The notes beneath the pieces were generated by a model, which was not told the DNA's origin, made no database searches, and saw nothing but the letters and a program-made list of their open reading frames with translations. Both the position numbers and the translations under genes were made by a program. A stretch of 28,726 nt of DNA from a virus. Positions 13,090 through 20,326 of the stretch are shown piece by piece. Numbering within the stretch: position 1 is the stretch's first letter; every line of letters begins with the position of its first letter. The DNA lies in IMG/VR virus record IMGVR_UViG_3300028025_002130, positions 1 to 28,726 of that record, one strand, 5' to 3'.

Positions 13090-13449
13090 TTAGATCTCGC
13101 AGAAAGTAGCCTGGACGGTCACCGCGGAGGTGTTGGCCAGGAGGTACAGGGTGGCGCTGACGTAGGGGATCAGCAGGGTCTCACCAGCCGGGATCCGCAT
13201 TGTGTAGGTGCCGGAAACGAAGCCCAGCTCGACGTAGTTGGTATTATCCAGGTTGCTGATCAGCAGCTTGTAGGGGCTCGTGACATCGACCGGCACGTCG
13301 AGAGCCTCGACGGTCAGGCCGATCACCTGGGTCTGAGAGCCCATGTCGGTTCCGACCATGGTGGCGCTCTTGGTGTAGGTTACTGAGGGCAGGTAGGCTC
13401 CGTTCTTGGAAGCGTACAGCCGGGCGGTCATTTGGATTTCGTCTGCCAT
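13090..13449 (-). CDS. Structural paralogue A (119 aa)
   Basis: Starts MADEIQMTARLYASKNGA and ends TVQATFCEI; paralogue of the next gene. Beta-strand pattern with AGETLLIPYVSATLYLL near residue 90. The ATG at 13449 is preceded by a C/A-rich leader (ACCTACCCAACACCTCT) with no SD. Located between the tape measure and the 901-aa gene, so a multicopy tail component is plausible, but no family is recognised. Confidence 0.8.
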   Translation of the reverse strand: MADEIQMTARLYASKNGAYLPSVTYTKSATMVGTDMGSQTQVIGLTVEALDVPVDVTSPYKLLISNLDNTNYVELGFVSGTYTMRIPAGETLLIPYVSATLYLLANTSAVTVQATFCEI

Positions 13450-13467
13450 AGAGGTGTTGGGTAGGTG

Positions 13468-14325
13468 TTAAATAAACGGGTAAATATCAGTGTCGTATGG
13501 CGCGAACGTCCAAGAGATGTTCTGCTCCACCATATTGGTTTTTACGATCAAGCTGGAGGAATAGTTGGTTTGCTTCCATCCCCATAGTGTTCCGACTGGA
13601 GCCAGGACCTGGCCGATGTTGTTAGTCGGAACAACAGGCAGCATTTTGGTCACGGAAAACGGAAGATTCCAAGAACTGATGAACGACTGCGGTGTGTAGA
13701 CCGGTGGGATGCCTTGAGGAACTTGGGGAAGTCCTAAGCTGCCCGAGAAGGTGGCGATCCGACTTAAGCTGACTCGGGCAACCGGAAACGAATCTTCGCC
13801 TCGGGACAATTTCTGCCAGACCTTCAGAGCTGCCGGCTTGTCAGCCCAGTAGCTCCCTTGAGGCCCGATAGCCTCGGTCACCTCGGTGAGTCTCTTACCT
13901 TCTCGAATTGCGTCCTCGATAGCCTTTTTGTAGCCAGCCGGATTTCCCAGTCTCTCAGCCTCGGCGACAACGAAAGGCAGGGCGAACACCGAGACGTCGA
14001 TATAATCGGTGCGAAATTCAAACCTGATCTCAGGCGCCTCCTGGCCAGCCACCGGAATAATGGCCTCGTCTATCGGATCGCCAGGATCCGCAGTCGGACC
14101 TGAGAAAATAACCGTCGCAGAAGCAAATGGGCCGTCCTCGACCGTGGTGTACTTAGCGCCGATGTTGCTCCAGCCCAGAGTCGCCAAACGGATGGCGTCT
14201 TTGGTGCCTCGGTATTCTATTGTCCAGACGGGGCCGGTGCCGCTCCCGGACTGATCGAACCTCCGGCTGACCTCAATGTATCCAGGAAATTCGGCGAGCT
14301 GTGGGGCTTGTTGAATTGTTGCCAT
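13468..14325 (-). CDS. Tail-associated structural protein (285 aa)
   Basis: Directly follows the tape measure gene, where lambda-like phages encode distal tail proteins. The N-terminal 110 residues are beta-rich (WTIEYRGTKDAIRLATLGW, SATVIFSGPTADPGDP), a helical part follows (ERLGNPAGYKKAIEDAIREGKRLTEVTEAI), then a proline-rich beta region with several aromatic residues. It has no match that I recognise. A distal-tail or baseplate role is inferred from position. ATG at 14325, 2 nt after the tape measure's TAG. Confidence 0.75.
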   Translation of the reverse strand: MATIQQAPQLAEFPGYIEVSRRFDQSGSGTGPVWTIEYRGTKDAIRLATLGWSNIGAKYTTVEDGPFASATVIFSGPTADPGDPIDEAIIPVAGQEAPEIRFEFRTDYIDVSVFALPFVVAEAERLGNPAGYKKAIEDAIREGKRLTEVTEAIGPQGSYWADKPAALKVWQKLSRGEDSFPVARVSLSRIATFSGSLGLPQVPQGIPPVYTPQSFISSWNLPFSVTKMLPVVPTNNIGQVLAPVGTLWGWKQTNYSSSLIVKTNMVEQNISWTFAPYDTDIYPFI

Positions 14326-14327
14326 GG

Positions 14328-15416
14328 CTATTCTTTAACCGCATCAGCAGTTTCCTTGGTGTTGCGTGCTATGTCGCTGATGTCCTGGGCCTGAGATCTG
14401 ACTGATCCAAAGTATTTGTCCAGATTAGACTGAAAAGCCGTGAATCCACCCGTTCGAGCAAGGGCGTCTGTTGGCTGGATTCTTGAAATCTCAAAGCCTG
14501 CTGCCTTGTCTTCACCGAGGCTCTTCCTGCGTATTTCGGAGCGCCTTTTACGTTTCTCGGTTCTGGCTTCAACATCCCGTTCCTGCTCTTCAATCGAGGA
14601 GATGAAAGCCTGCTCAGCCTGGTCGAACATATTTCGCATCTGCTCCCGGGCTGGTAGCTCTTTGGTTCCTGCAGGCGTGCTTGATGCGAGCAGGAATCCC
14701 TCGACAGCGGCGTAAAGGGCCTCGGTGTATTTCTGAATCGGGACAATGACAGCCGTCGTAAAGCTGCCAGTTCCAGCGGTCATCTTGGCCTTCAAGATGT
14801 CCAGTTTATCGGCCACGTCATCCAGTGATGCGATAACTTCATCTTCCATCACCAAGCCGAGATTTCGGGCCTGCTCTGCTGCATCCAAAAGGCCTTCAGC
14901 CATTGCAGGAATCAAAGCGCCTGCACCTCGGCCTGCCAATTCCCGAAACGGCCCCAACAGTTTTTGCGGATCAATGCCTTCTTCAAATGGTTTGCCGAGA
15001 GCCAGAAACATGGACTTAAGATCCATTCCTCTGAGTTCGTCGACGGTGATTCCAAATTTCTGAAGGTTCTCAACGGTAGCCTTGTCTCCAGCCAATGCCT
15101 TTTGCCTGGCGATAGATAGCTTTTCAAGGGCGCCTGCCACATCTTCGAGACTAGATCCGGACTGTTCCGCGGCGAACTTCATCTCCTGGAGGAACTCAGC
15201 AGACACACCAAGCTGGCTCGAAAGGTCGGTGAGCTGGCCGGCCGTCTCGATAGCCTGCATTCCAAACTGGGCCAGCTTGTCGACCGCAAAGATGCTGCCC
15301 ATTGTGGCGCCAATTTCTTTGCCGATGCCTTTGGCCATCGACTGGGAGCGCTTAAGGCCTCCCTCGAATGCAGTGCCATCAAGCCCGAGTTTTGCAATGA
15401 GTGAAAAGATAGCCAT
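14328..15416 (-). CDS. Tail tape measure protein (362 aa)
   Basis: Sets tail length and is released on infection. The N-terminus MAIFSLIAKLGLDGTAFEGGLKRSQSMAKGIGKEIG is the classic tape-measure start (a LGLDxxxFxxGL motif and a helical run). DLSSQLGVSAEFLQEMKFAAEQSGSSLEDVAGALEKLS is the family's repeated helical block. Residues about 268-320 form a charged coiled coil. At 362 residues it is short; by the usual 1.5 angstrom per residue the tail would be near 55 nm. No lysozyme or peptidase domain is inserted. ATG at 15416 follows the upstream TGA by 3 nt. Confidence 0.9.
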   Translation of the reverse strand: MAIFSLIAKLGLDGTAFEGGLKRSQSMAKGIGKEIGATMGSIFAVDKLAQFGMQAIETAGQLTDLSSQLGVSAEFLQEMKFAAEQSGSSLEDVAGALEKLSIARQKALAGDKATVENLQKFGITVDELRGMDLKSMFLALGKPFEEGIDPQKLLGPFRELAGRGAGALIPAMAEGLLDAAEQARNLGLVMEDEVIASLDDVADKLDILKAKMTAGTGSFTTAVIVPIQKYTEALYAAVEGFLLASSTPAGTKELPAREQMRNMFDQAEQAFISSIEEQERDVEARTEKRKRRSEIRRKSLGEDKAAGFEISRIQPTDALARTGGFTAFQSNLDKYFGSVRSQAQDISDIARNTKETADAVKE

Positions 15417-15419
15417 GGA

Positions 15420-15983
15420 TCAATTCTGATTTGTCTGATGCTGATTTGACCACCGCCACATTGCCTCGTCCTTGGGGCTCCATAGTTCGACATCTCCATG
15501 GGTCTCGGCACGCGCCAGGACGAGGCGCTCAGCGTCACCGATTGGCATGGCTAAGACGGTATCCTCCTGGAGACCGATGTCCATGCAGCAGGCCAGCATT
15601 CTCTCGGGCCATGGCATCGACAACTGACGGGATTTGCCTGGCTTGCTTAGGATCTCCGGGGCCGTCGATTGGTTGGCCATCCAGGTGTTCCATTTCTCGA
15701 ACTCGACATCAAACGATAGTTGACGGGTCCGCTTTGACCAAATGTAGATGGCAATGCTTCGCAGCGGTGACCTGATGGCCTTGAGAGACTCTTTAACCGG
15801 TTGTGAGCATATCAAGACGGCCTCCATTAAATCAGATCGCTCTACGGGCCCACCAATGGCCAAGGGTGAGCCGATACGATTTAGGACAAGCGAATGACCG
15901 ACAGAATACGGCACCAACCGGAGCCCCATCACGACAGGACAGGGCTCGGCTGTAGCGTTTAGGATGTCGGCCAGATCGCTCAC
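15420..15983 (-). CDS. Tail assembly chaperone candidate (187 aa)
   Basis: Lies between the tail tube and tape measure genes, exactly where lambda G sits. The product is mixed alpha/beta (MSDLADILNATAEPCPVVMG, PVERSDLMEAVLICSQ) with a C-terminal Gln/Asn-rich tail. I see no separate T-like frame or obvious slippery heptamer, so a G/GT frameshift is not supported. Role assigned by synteny only. GTG start overlaps the previous stop (GTGA). Confidence 0.6.
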   Translation of the reverse strand: MSDLADILNATAEPCPVVMGLRLVPYSVGHSLVLNRIGSPLAIGGPVERSDLMEAVLICSQPVKESLKAIRSPLRSIAIYIWSKRTRQLSFDVEFEKWNTWMANQSTAPEILSKPGKSRQLSMPWPERMLACCMDIGLQEDTVLAMPIGDAERLVLARAETHGDVELWSPKDEAMWRWSNQHQTNQN

Positions 15984-16465
15984 GGGTTCAGGTTCACAGA
16001 GGCACCAGCGGTCAGATTCTTGTACTTCTTGACCGTGATTGAGACCATGGCCTTTCCGCTTTGCGTCAGCTTCACCGATCCGCCGCCGGCATAGATAAAC
16101 CGGCCACCCATCAGAACGTCCTCGGTGTTAAGCACGTCACCATATCCCATCATGGCGATGATCGGAGCACCAGAGATCCGGACCGTCCCGTTGACCGGAG
16201 CCAACGAGCAGAACGCCAGGGCAGCAGCAGCAGTGGCACCAGAGGGGATCAGGTTAAGATTGAGAACCACGCGCTCGTTGTAGCCGATGTGGCCAACAAC
16301 CTCACCAGCGCTATTCCGAACCTCTTCGGTGTCGGCCTCGTGAGTGATGTCGTAACTTTCAATCGAGGTGAGCCCTGTGAAAACGGCGGTCGAGTTGTTG
16401 GTCTGGAACATGGTCACCGTCGCCGGCGATCCAAACTGGTATGCGAGTCCTTGTGAATTGGCCAT
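15980..16465 (-). CDS. Major tail (tube) protein candidate (161 aa)
   Basis: Position and character fit the lambda V role: beta-rich protein of suitable size after a terminator-like gene and before a chaperone-like gene. Strand patterns include VFTGLTSIESYDITHEADTE, ERVVLNLNLIPSG and GKAMVSITVKKYKNL. The protein would polymerise into the tube. Its ATG has a C/A-rich leader (TAACCCAAGACATCT) without SD, the style used by other probably highly expressed structural genes here. Tube identity is inferred from order and strand pattern. Confidence 0.7.
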   Translation of the reverse strand: MANSQGLAYQFGSPATVTMFQTNNSTAVFTGLTSIESYDITHEADTEEVRNSAGEVVGHIGYNERVVLNLNLIPSGATAAAALAFCSLAPVNGTVRISGAPIIAMMGYGDVLNTEDVLMGGRFIYAGGGSVKLTQSGKAMVSITVKKYKNLTAGASVNLNP

Positions 16466-16477
16466 AGATGTCTTGGG

Positions 16478-16960
16478 TTAGATGGTTGCGCTGCAGTAAA
16501 GGGTGAAGGTCCTGGTGAACGTCCTGGACCGATTAGAGATTGAGGCTGCCCCAAAGTCCAGAGGCGCGGCAAACTGGGCCGTAAACGGGCCGCTGGCGTC
16601 GTTTGATGGTGCATCCAGGGCAGAGGCCCCGGACTCGTCAAAGAGCGGCAGGATCCGATTGTCGAGCACCTGGACGGTGGTCATGACATCGGCCTCGTCG
16701 GTGTCGTCTGCCGATAGTTGAAGCTCGACGGCGATCTCCAGCTCGCAGGTTAGGTCGGTGCGTTGGACAGGCCTGGCTGAGTTGGTCGAGACTACCAGGC
16801 GCGGGAAGTTGGGCATGACGTCCTGCTCGTCCGGGTCGTCGTACAGGCCGCGGCTGTAGGAGGTTAGGCAGGTGGGCGTGCCAGCGCCGGAGGCTGACCA
16901 GTCGGCGACTGCCAGGTAGTCGGCCACGGCCTTCTCTGCTCTTAGGGCTACGGCGTTCAT
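16478..16960 (-). CDS. Tail terminator-like protein (160 aa)
   Basis: Fits the lambda U position: after the Z-like gene, before the tube gene. The N-terminal helix (VALRAEKAVADYLA) is followed by strand-rich segments (CELEIAVELQLS, RTFTRTFTLYC) and acidic loops, a pattern of tail terminator proteins that cap the tube and join it to the head. ATG at 16960 overlaps the previous stop (ATGA). Assigned by synteny and fold pattern. Confidence 0.65.
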   Translation of the reverse strand: MNAVALRAEKAVADYLAVADWSASGAGTPTCLTSYSRGLYDDPDEQDVMPNFPRLVVSTNSARPVQRTDLTCELEIAVELQLSADDTDEADVMTTVQVLDNRILPLFDESGASALDAPSNDASGPFTAQFAAPLDFGAASISNRSRTFTRTFTLYCSATI

Positions 16961-17754
16961 TTGATCGCGATTCCGTTGTCTTCGAGCACCTTGCCGTTTT
17001 GCAGCATAGCCTCGGTCATGTGATTGGTCAGCTCGGCCAGCTCGTCGTCCATGGCTTTCTGCATGGCCTGGTTGTAGATCATGGCCACCCGGTTGTACTG
17101 ATTGTCAGCCACCCCGGCAGTCATGACCACCGAGGCTGTCGGGTTGAAGCCTGGTGTGGCCTGGATGCCTCGGGCTTTGGTGCCCTTGTGCACGGCGACA
17201 TTCTCCTCTGGCAGCCCGTATTGGTTGGCGAGTGAGACCAGGGCGGCGTTGGTCTTCTTTGGCGCCTTGTAGCCTGCAGGCTTCGACAGAGGCTTCCATT
17301 TCGGGCTTTGAAACTGGGTGAAGCCCTTGTTGTAGATCCGGATGATCTTCACCACACCAGAGCGGAGGTAACCGACTGAGGCGATAGCCTTCCGCATCAG
17401 GGCCGATGCTGCTGCCTTCATCTCCTCGCCGTACAGGCCGCGGCGGCCGGCCTTGGCTTCCTTCGACTGGGCGATCAGATGCACCCGGCGAAGCAGGCGG
17501 GACTTGCCGATGCGTTTGCCAGTCTTCTTGGACTTCCGATTGATGTTTCCCAGCGGGGTGCCGAGGTAGTCGGAGATCCGGCGCCGTTCTTGGCCTGGGC
17601 TCTTAGGCGGCACCAGAACGAACAGCCGGACCATCAGGTAAAAGAACCGGGAGTTGACTGCCTTGTGAAGGTCTCGGCTCGTCTGCAGCAGGTAGGCCTT
17701 CATTGCAGCGTCGAACTTGCTGCTGTCGACCGTCATGTTAACGACAGGCCTCAC
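16957..17754 (-). CDS. Head-tail completion protein, Z-like (265 aa)
   Basis: Strongly basic, helical N-terminal half (MTVDSSKFDAAMKAYLLQ, then SPGQERRRISDYLG and KSKKTGKRIGKSRLLRR), with WKPLSKPAGYK near residue 152 and a helical C-terminus. Basic proteins of this size beginning with DxSKFxxAM occur as minor tail or HK97-gp10-like completion proteins, and the gene lies where lambda Z would. GTG start at 17754 overlaps the previous stop (GTGA); Met7 (17736) is an alternative. Probable role: join head and tail. Confidence 0.65.
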   Translation of the reverse strand: MRPVVNMTVDSSKFDAAMKAYLLQTSRDLHKAVNSRFFYLMVRLFVLVPPKSPGQERRRISDYLGTPLGNINRKSKKTGKRIGKSRLLRRVHLIAQSKEAKAGRRGLYGEEMKAAASALMRKAIASVGYLRSGVVKIIRIYNKGFTQFQSPKWKPLSKPAGYKAPKKTNAALVSLANQYGLPEENVAVHKGTKARGIQATPGFNPTASVVMTAGVADNQYNRVAMIYNQAMQKAMDDELAELTNHMTEAMLQNGKVLEDNGIAIK

Positions 17755-18206
17755 CGGGTCTTGGCTCCTAGTTCGAGGCTGTAGTAGGCGCCGGAGGCAT
17801 CGACCCGGCAGGACAGGATCCGCAGGGTGCGTCCCTGGTAGACCAGCGTGCGGCCGACCACCGGCCTAGGCTTGCAGAAGGTGAGGGCGATGCGGTCGGT
17901 GTTCTCCTGGAGCAGATAATAGCCGTCCTCCTTGAGCAACCGAGAGAACTCGGTGCCCTGGTCGAGGGTGTACAGCGTGGTGTCCATTGTGACCAGGGTG
18001 CTGTCCCAGGTCTTCCAGTCGGAGAACTTGACCAGGATCCGGGATGCCACGTTGTCCTGAAATCCACCAGGCACCGGGGTGTTGGCATCGGTGACCATGG
18101 CCGGTATGCACCGGATCGAGCTGCCCTCCCAGATGAACATCGGCGCCCCCAGCATCTGCTGGAGCACCGTCATGCCCTGCTGGAGACTGGAGCCGATGAT
18201 GGTCAT
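17751..18206 (-). CDS. Head-tail joining protein candidate (151 aa)
   Basis: First gene of the connector series, in the FII-like position. Compact beta-rich protein: MLGAPMFIWEGSSIRCIPAM, RILVKFSDW, GRTLVYQGRTLRILSC. The middle segment (LLKEDGYYLLQENTDRIAL) resembles the end of the 78-aa protein at 21198-21434 (IALEDGTDLLLTENSDKFIL), a strand-repeat motif common in phage structural proteins. TAAATG junction with the previous gene. Function assigned by order. Confidence 0.6.
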   Translation of the reverse strand: MTIIGSSLQQGMTVLQQMLGAPMFIWEGSSIRCIPAMVTDANTPVPGGFQDNVASRILVKFSDWKTWDSTLVTMDTTLYTLDQGTEFSRLLKEDGYYLLQENTDRIALTFCKPRPVVGRTLVYQGRTLRILSCRVDASGAYYSLELGAKTR

Positions 18207-18710
18207 TTAGGCGGTGAAGTAGGTGCCGGAGATCAGGATCCGGCTGGTGGCCTGGATCTGGCTGGCCATGCTGGTGATGTCGCCGGTCTCGTAGTGGTAC
18301 AGGGCGGCGTAGGATGTACCGCCGACAACCTTACCGATCACCGCGGTCTTAGCCTGGGCGGTGGCATTGTCGAGCCAGATGGCCAGGGCAGCGTCGTAGG
18401 ATACAGGATCCGGCAGGCTGATCCGCAGGTCACCGGTGGCAGATCCGCTCACCGAGTTCACGGTGATGTCGGCCGTAAAGGTGGAGACAAAGCCGATGGA
18501 TGTGTGGCGCGCTGTGTTGATCGTGTAGCTGTAGGTGCGGCCACCGCCGGAATCGGTCAGTGTAGGCACCCAGGCGGCCGGGGCTGTGTCGATTGGCAGG
18601 TTGCCATACAGCTCGTCGAAGTTGTCGTTAATCTTCTGCCCGGCGCCGCGGAGGGTGTCCCCGGTGTTGTCGTTGGCGATGGTGCCGATGTTGATGATTT
18701 GCTGGGCCAT
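18207..18710 (-). CDS. Fibre-like structural protein (167 aa)
   Basis: The N-terminus IINIGTIANDNTGDTLRGAG plus QKINDNFDELY is a signature I recognise at the start of phage tail fibre and adhesion proteins. The rest is a beta-rich Thr/Ser/Gly domain (AAWVPTLTDSGGGRTYSYTI, FTADITVNSVSG) ending TSRILISGTYFTA. It likely projects from the virion and may bind the host surface or decorate a fibre. The ATG is 2 nt after the lipoprotein stop (TAACCATG). It shares the island with the S74 fibre at 20327-21196. Confidence 0.75.
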   Translation of the reverse strand: MAQQIINIGTIANDNTGDTLRGAGQKINDNFDELYGNLPIDTAPAAWVPTLTDSGGGRTYSYTINTARHTSIGFVSTFTADITVNSVSGSATGDLRISLPDPVSYDAALAIWLDNATAQAKTAVIGKVVGGTSYAALYHYETGDITSMASQIQATSRILISGTYFTA

Positions 18711-18712
18711 GG

Positions 18713-18940
18713 TTATTCCTTCGGGAGAGCGTACCAGCCTTCCGGGATGATCACGCGGTTTCTGCTTTTGACGATACTGCCAGTCGAGTCCTTCGCCCAG
18801 ACCTTAGCCTTTACCGGCTCGGCCAGGCGCACTGGGGTCCCCGGAGGCACCAGGACCACTCGGGTCGGGGCGCAGGCCAGCGTCGTCAATGCGAGCATGA
18901 AGACGAGCGGCCAGAGAGTTGTCCTTGGCTCCGTCTTCAC
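18713..18940 (-). CDS. Small lipoprotein, spanin candidate (75 aa)
   Basis: I place the start at GTG 18940, where GTGA overlaps the preceding stop and gives a clear signal sequence: basic start (VKTEPRT), hydrophobic core (WPLVFMLALTTLA) and Cys23 as lipid site. An upstream GTG (18982) would add 14 residues and overlap the previous gene by 46 bp. The mature part (VPPGTPVRLAEPVKAKVW, IIPEGWYALP) matches a short phage lipoprotein type encoded near holins. In such cassettes it is a candidate outer-membrane spanin (Rz1-like), acting in the last lysis step. The lipobox has Thr at -3, not ideal. Confidence 0.7.
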   Translation of the reverse strand: MKTEPRTTLWPLVFMLALTTLACAPTRVVLVPPGTPVRLAEPVKAKVWAKDSTGSIVKSRNRVIIPEGWYALPKE

Positions 18941-19296
18941 AGGTTTGATCCTTCTGTTCCAGCAGCTTGTCGAGGGCTGCACGCATCAGGCCCTGCGATA
19001 GGCTGGCTAGGGGGTCCATGTTTGATCAGGTTAGCGTGGAAGATAGCGGCCCAAACGAAGATTCCGGCCAGGCCGCAATTCATTAGGATCTCGGTGTCGG
19101 GCGGTGTCGATAGCGTCAAGCAGTTGCCTAGGGCTCCTGCCGCGGTTCCAGCCAGTGACAGCCGGAGAGTTAGGCTTGAAGCCTTCGGCCAGCGTTCGAT
19201 CAGGCCGCCGGTGCGGTAGATCATCACCATGAAGACAGAGACGCCACCGGCCAGGACGGCATTGGCGATCACATTGATGATCGTCTCGGGCCTCAT
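18937..19296 (-). CDS. Three-pass membrane protein of lysis cassette (119 aa)
   Basis: Predicted membrane segments at about 7-26, 44-62 and 70-91 (VIANAVLAGGVSVFMVMIY, LSLAGTAAGALGNCLTL, NCGLAGIFVWAAIF). It lies between two other small membrane genes and the lipoprotein gene, so a lysis-related role (holin or pinholin, or partner) is likely. I recall similar phage proteins with the LTLSTPPDTE motif between segments, without known function. ATGA overlap with the preceding gene, GTGA with the next. Confidence 0.7.
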   Translation of the reverse strand: MRPETIINVIANAVLAGGVSVFMVMIYRTGGLIERWPKASSLTLRLSLAGTAAGALGNCLTLSTPPDTEILMNCGLAGIFVWAAIFHANLIKHGPPSQPIAGPDACSPRQAAGTEGSNL

Positions 19297-19577
19297 TTCT
19301 TCTTGAGTTTCAGCCTGTCCATGACCAGCTCCACACCGTTTAGACCGAGGAATCCCATCAGGAACGCCGCGGCATACTGGGTGTTGCTGTTCTTCATTCC
19401 GAAAATGTCGACCACCACCGGGGTCAGGTAGTTGGCCGACAGGGTGCCCACCAGCAGCGAGGTCAATGTGGTGAACCAGTCCTTGTGACCGTCCTTCTTC
19501 ACAGTGACCAGGCTGCCGGCGAATCCTGCTGCAAGAAGCCCGATATTGACTCCGAGGTCTCGCAGCGTGTCCTTCAC
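19293..19577 (-). CDS. Holin candidate (94 aa)
   Basis: Three hydrophobic segments (about 8-26, 36-58 and 67-86) with short charged loops and a highly basic C-terminus (LKLKKK), the layout of a small phage holin. VNIGLLAAGFAGSLV and SANYLTPVVVDIF are typical of one phage holin-like group. Expected to make membrane lesions timed to release the endolysin (9110-9439), which has no export signal. ATGA overlaps both neighbours. Confidence 0.7.
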   Translation of the reverse strand: MKDTLRDLGVNIGLLAAGFAGSLVTVKKDGHKDWFTTLTSLLVGTLSANYLTPVVVDIFGMKNSNTQYAAAFLMGFLGLNGVELVMDRLKLKKK

Positions 19578-19756
19578 TTGCTCTTGTCCTCCTGCTGGGC
19601 GTCCTGGGCCTTCAGAGCGGTGAACATGGCACCAGCACCACCGACAGCGGCGGCGATGGCACCGCCCATGTCACCGGCGATGGCCTGCTTGATGGCGATT
19701 GAAAGTGCGGCCAGTAGGACGGCCACACCGCCGGCGGTTGTCTTCCAGTTCTTCAT
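19574..19756 (-). CDS. Small membrane protein, holin or antiholin candidate (60 aa)
   Basis: Begins MKNWKTTAGGVAVLLAALSIA and has a first hydrophobic helix (8-26) and a second, Ala/Gly-rich one (31-48), then a charged tail (QDAQQEDKSK). The K-W start followed by TTAGG is a motif of small phage membrane proteins. Being the gene directly before the larger holin candidate suggests a regulatory partner. Overlaps its neighbours by ATGA. Confidence 0.65.
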   Translation of the reverse strand: MKNWKTTAGGVAVLLAALSIAIKQAIAGDMGGAIAAAVGGAGAMFTALKAQDAQQEDKSK

Positions 19757-19905
19757 TCGGATTTAGGTTGTGCTGCTGCGAGAATGATGTCGGCCAAAGG
19801 AACGCCGACCTTGGCGTTCTGGTAGCCACCGGCCTTGATGGCGATGTCGATAAGCTGGAGCAGGCTATTGGTCTGCTCCTGAGTGAGTGTGATGGTGATT
19901 TCCAT
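19753..19905 (-). CDS. Hypothetical small protein (50 aa)
   Basis: ATG at 19905 is 1 nt after the preceding stop (TGATATG); an upstream start 13 codons earlier would overlap that gene. The product MEITITLTQEQTNSLLQLIDIAIKAGG has a strand followed by an amphipathic helix and no membrane segment, ending ILAAAQPKSE. Function unknown; it is translationally coupled to the membrane protein cassette by an ATGA overlap. Confidence 0.6.
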   Translation of the reverse strand: MEITITLTQEQTNSLLQLIDIAIKAGGYQNAKVGVPLADIILAAAQPKSE

Positions 19906-19906
19906 A

Positions 19907-20323
19907 TCAGACCGCAGTGTCGGAAACGACAGGCTGCTCCGCAACCAAAACCGGCGTCACCTGAGGCAACATCGGAGGCACGATCATCTCAGGCTCGGGC
20001 GGCGGCACCGGCGGCACCCACGGCAGCGGCAGACTCACCACGGGCGGGTTGATCTGGTTGGCAATCTGGAGCGAGACGTTCGCCTCAATCGCGCTCTGAT
20101 CGACTCCGTTGGCGTAGCACCAGCTCAAGACCTGATCCTGCGTGAGGTCAGGATAAGGAGTGAAGCTACCAGTCGGAGGAGCGAATGAGCAGGAGCCGTA
20201 GCAGGTTCCAGAGAACGATTCCTGCGAGCCGTTGCAACGCCAGTCGGCAGTGATAACGACATCGGTGAGAGAGCCTTCGGTGGGTTTGACGAGAAGGCGT
20301 TCGATGATCCAGAGGATGGTCAT
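19907..20323 (-). CDS. Short structural protein with Pro-rich tail (138 aa)
   Basis: The N-terminal 95 residues carry a pattern I recognise from small phage structural proteins (DUF7936-like): DVVITADWRCNGSQES, a CYGSC turn, F.P..DLTQDQVLSWCYAN, then SLQIANQINP. The remainder is proline-rich (LPLPWVPPVPPPEPEMIVPP). It follows the S74 fibre gene by 3 bp. A role as fibre accessory or attachment subunit is plausible by context; the family has no established function to my knowledge. Confidence 0.6.
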   Translation of the reverse strand: MTILWIIERLLVKPTEGSLTDVVITADWRCNGSQESFSGTCYGSCSFAPPTGSFTPYPDLTQDQVLSWCYANGVDQSAIEANVSLQIANQINPPVVSLPLPWVPPVPPPEPEMIVPPMLPQVTPVLVAEQPVVSDTAV

Positions 20324-20326
20324 AAA

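Noticed and set aside
15420-15983. Programmed frameshift in the tail chaperone gene (lambda G/GT style)
   Set aside because: I found no second overlapping frame before the tape measure and no clear slippery heptamer; the gap to the next start is only 3 nt.
18294-19001. 235-codon open frame on the plus strand
   Set aside because: Lies opposite the fibre-like and lipoprotein genes, with Gly/Val-rich sequence and no motif; the minus-strand genes are tightly coupled by overlaps.
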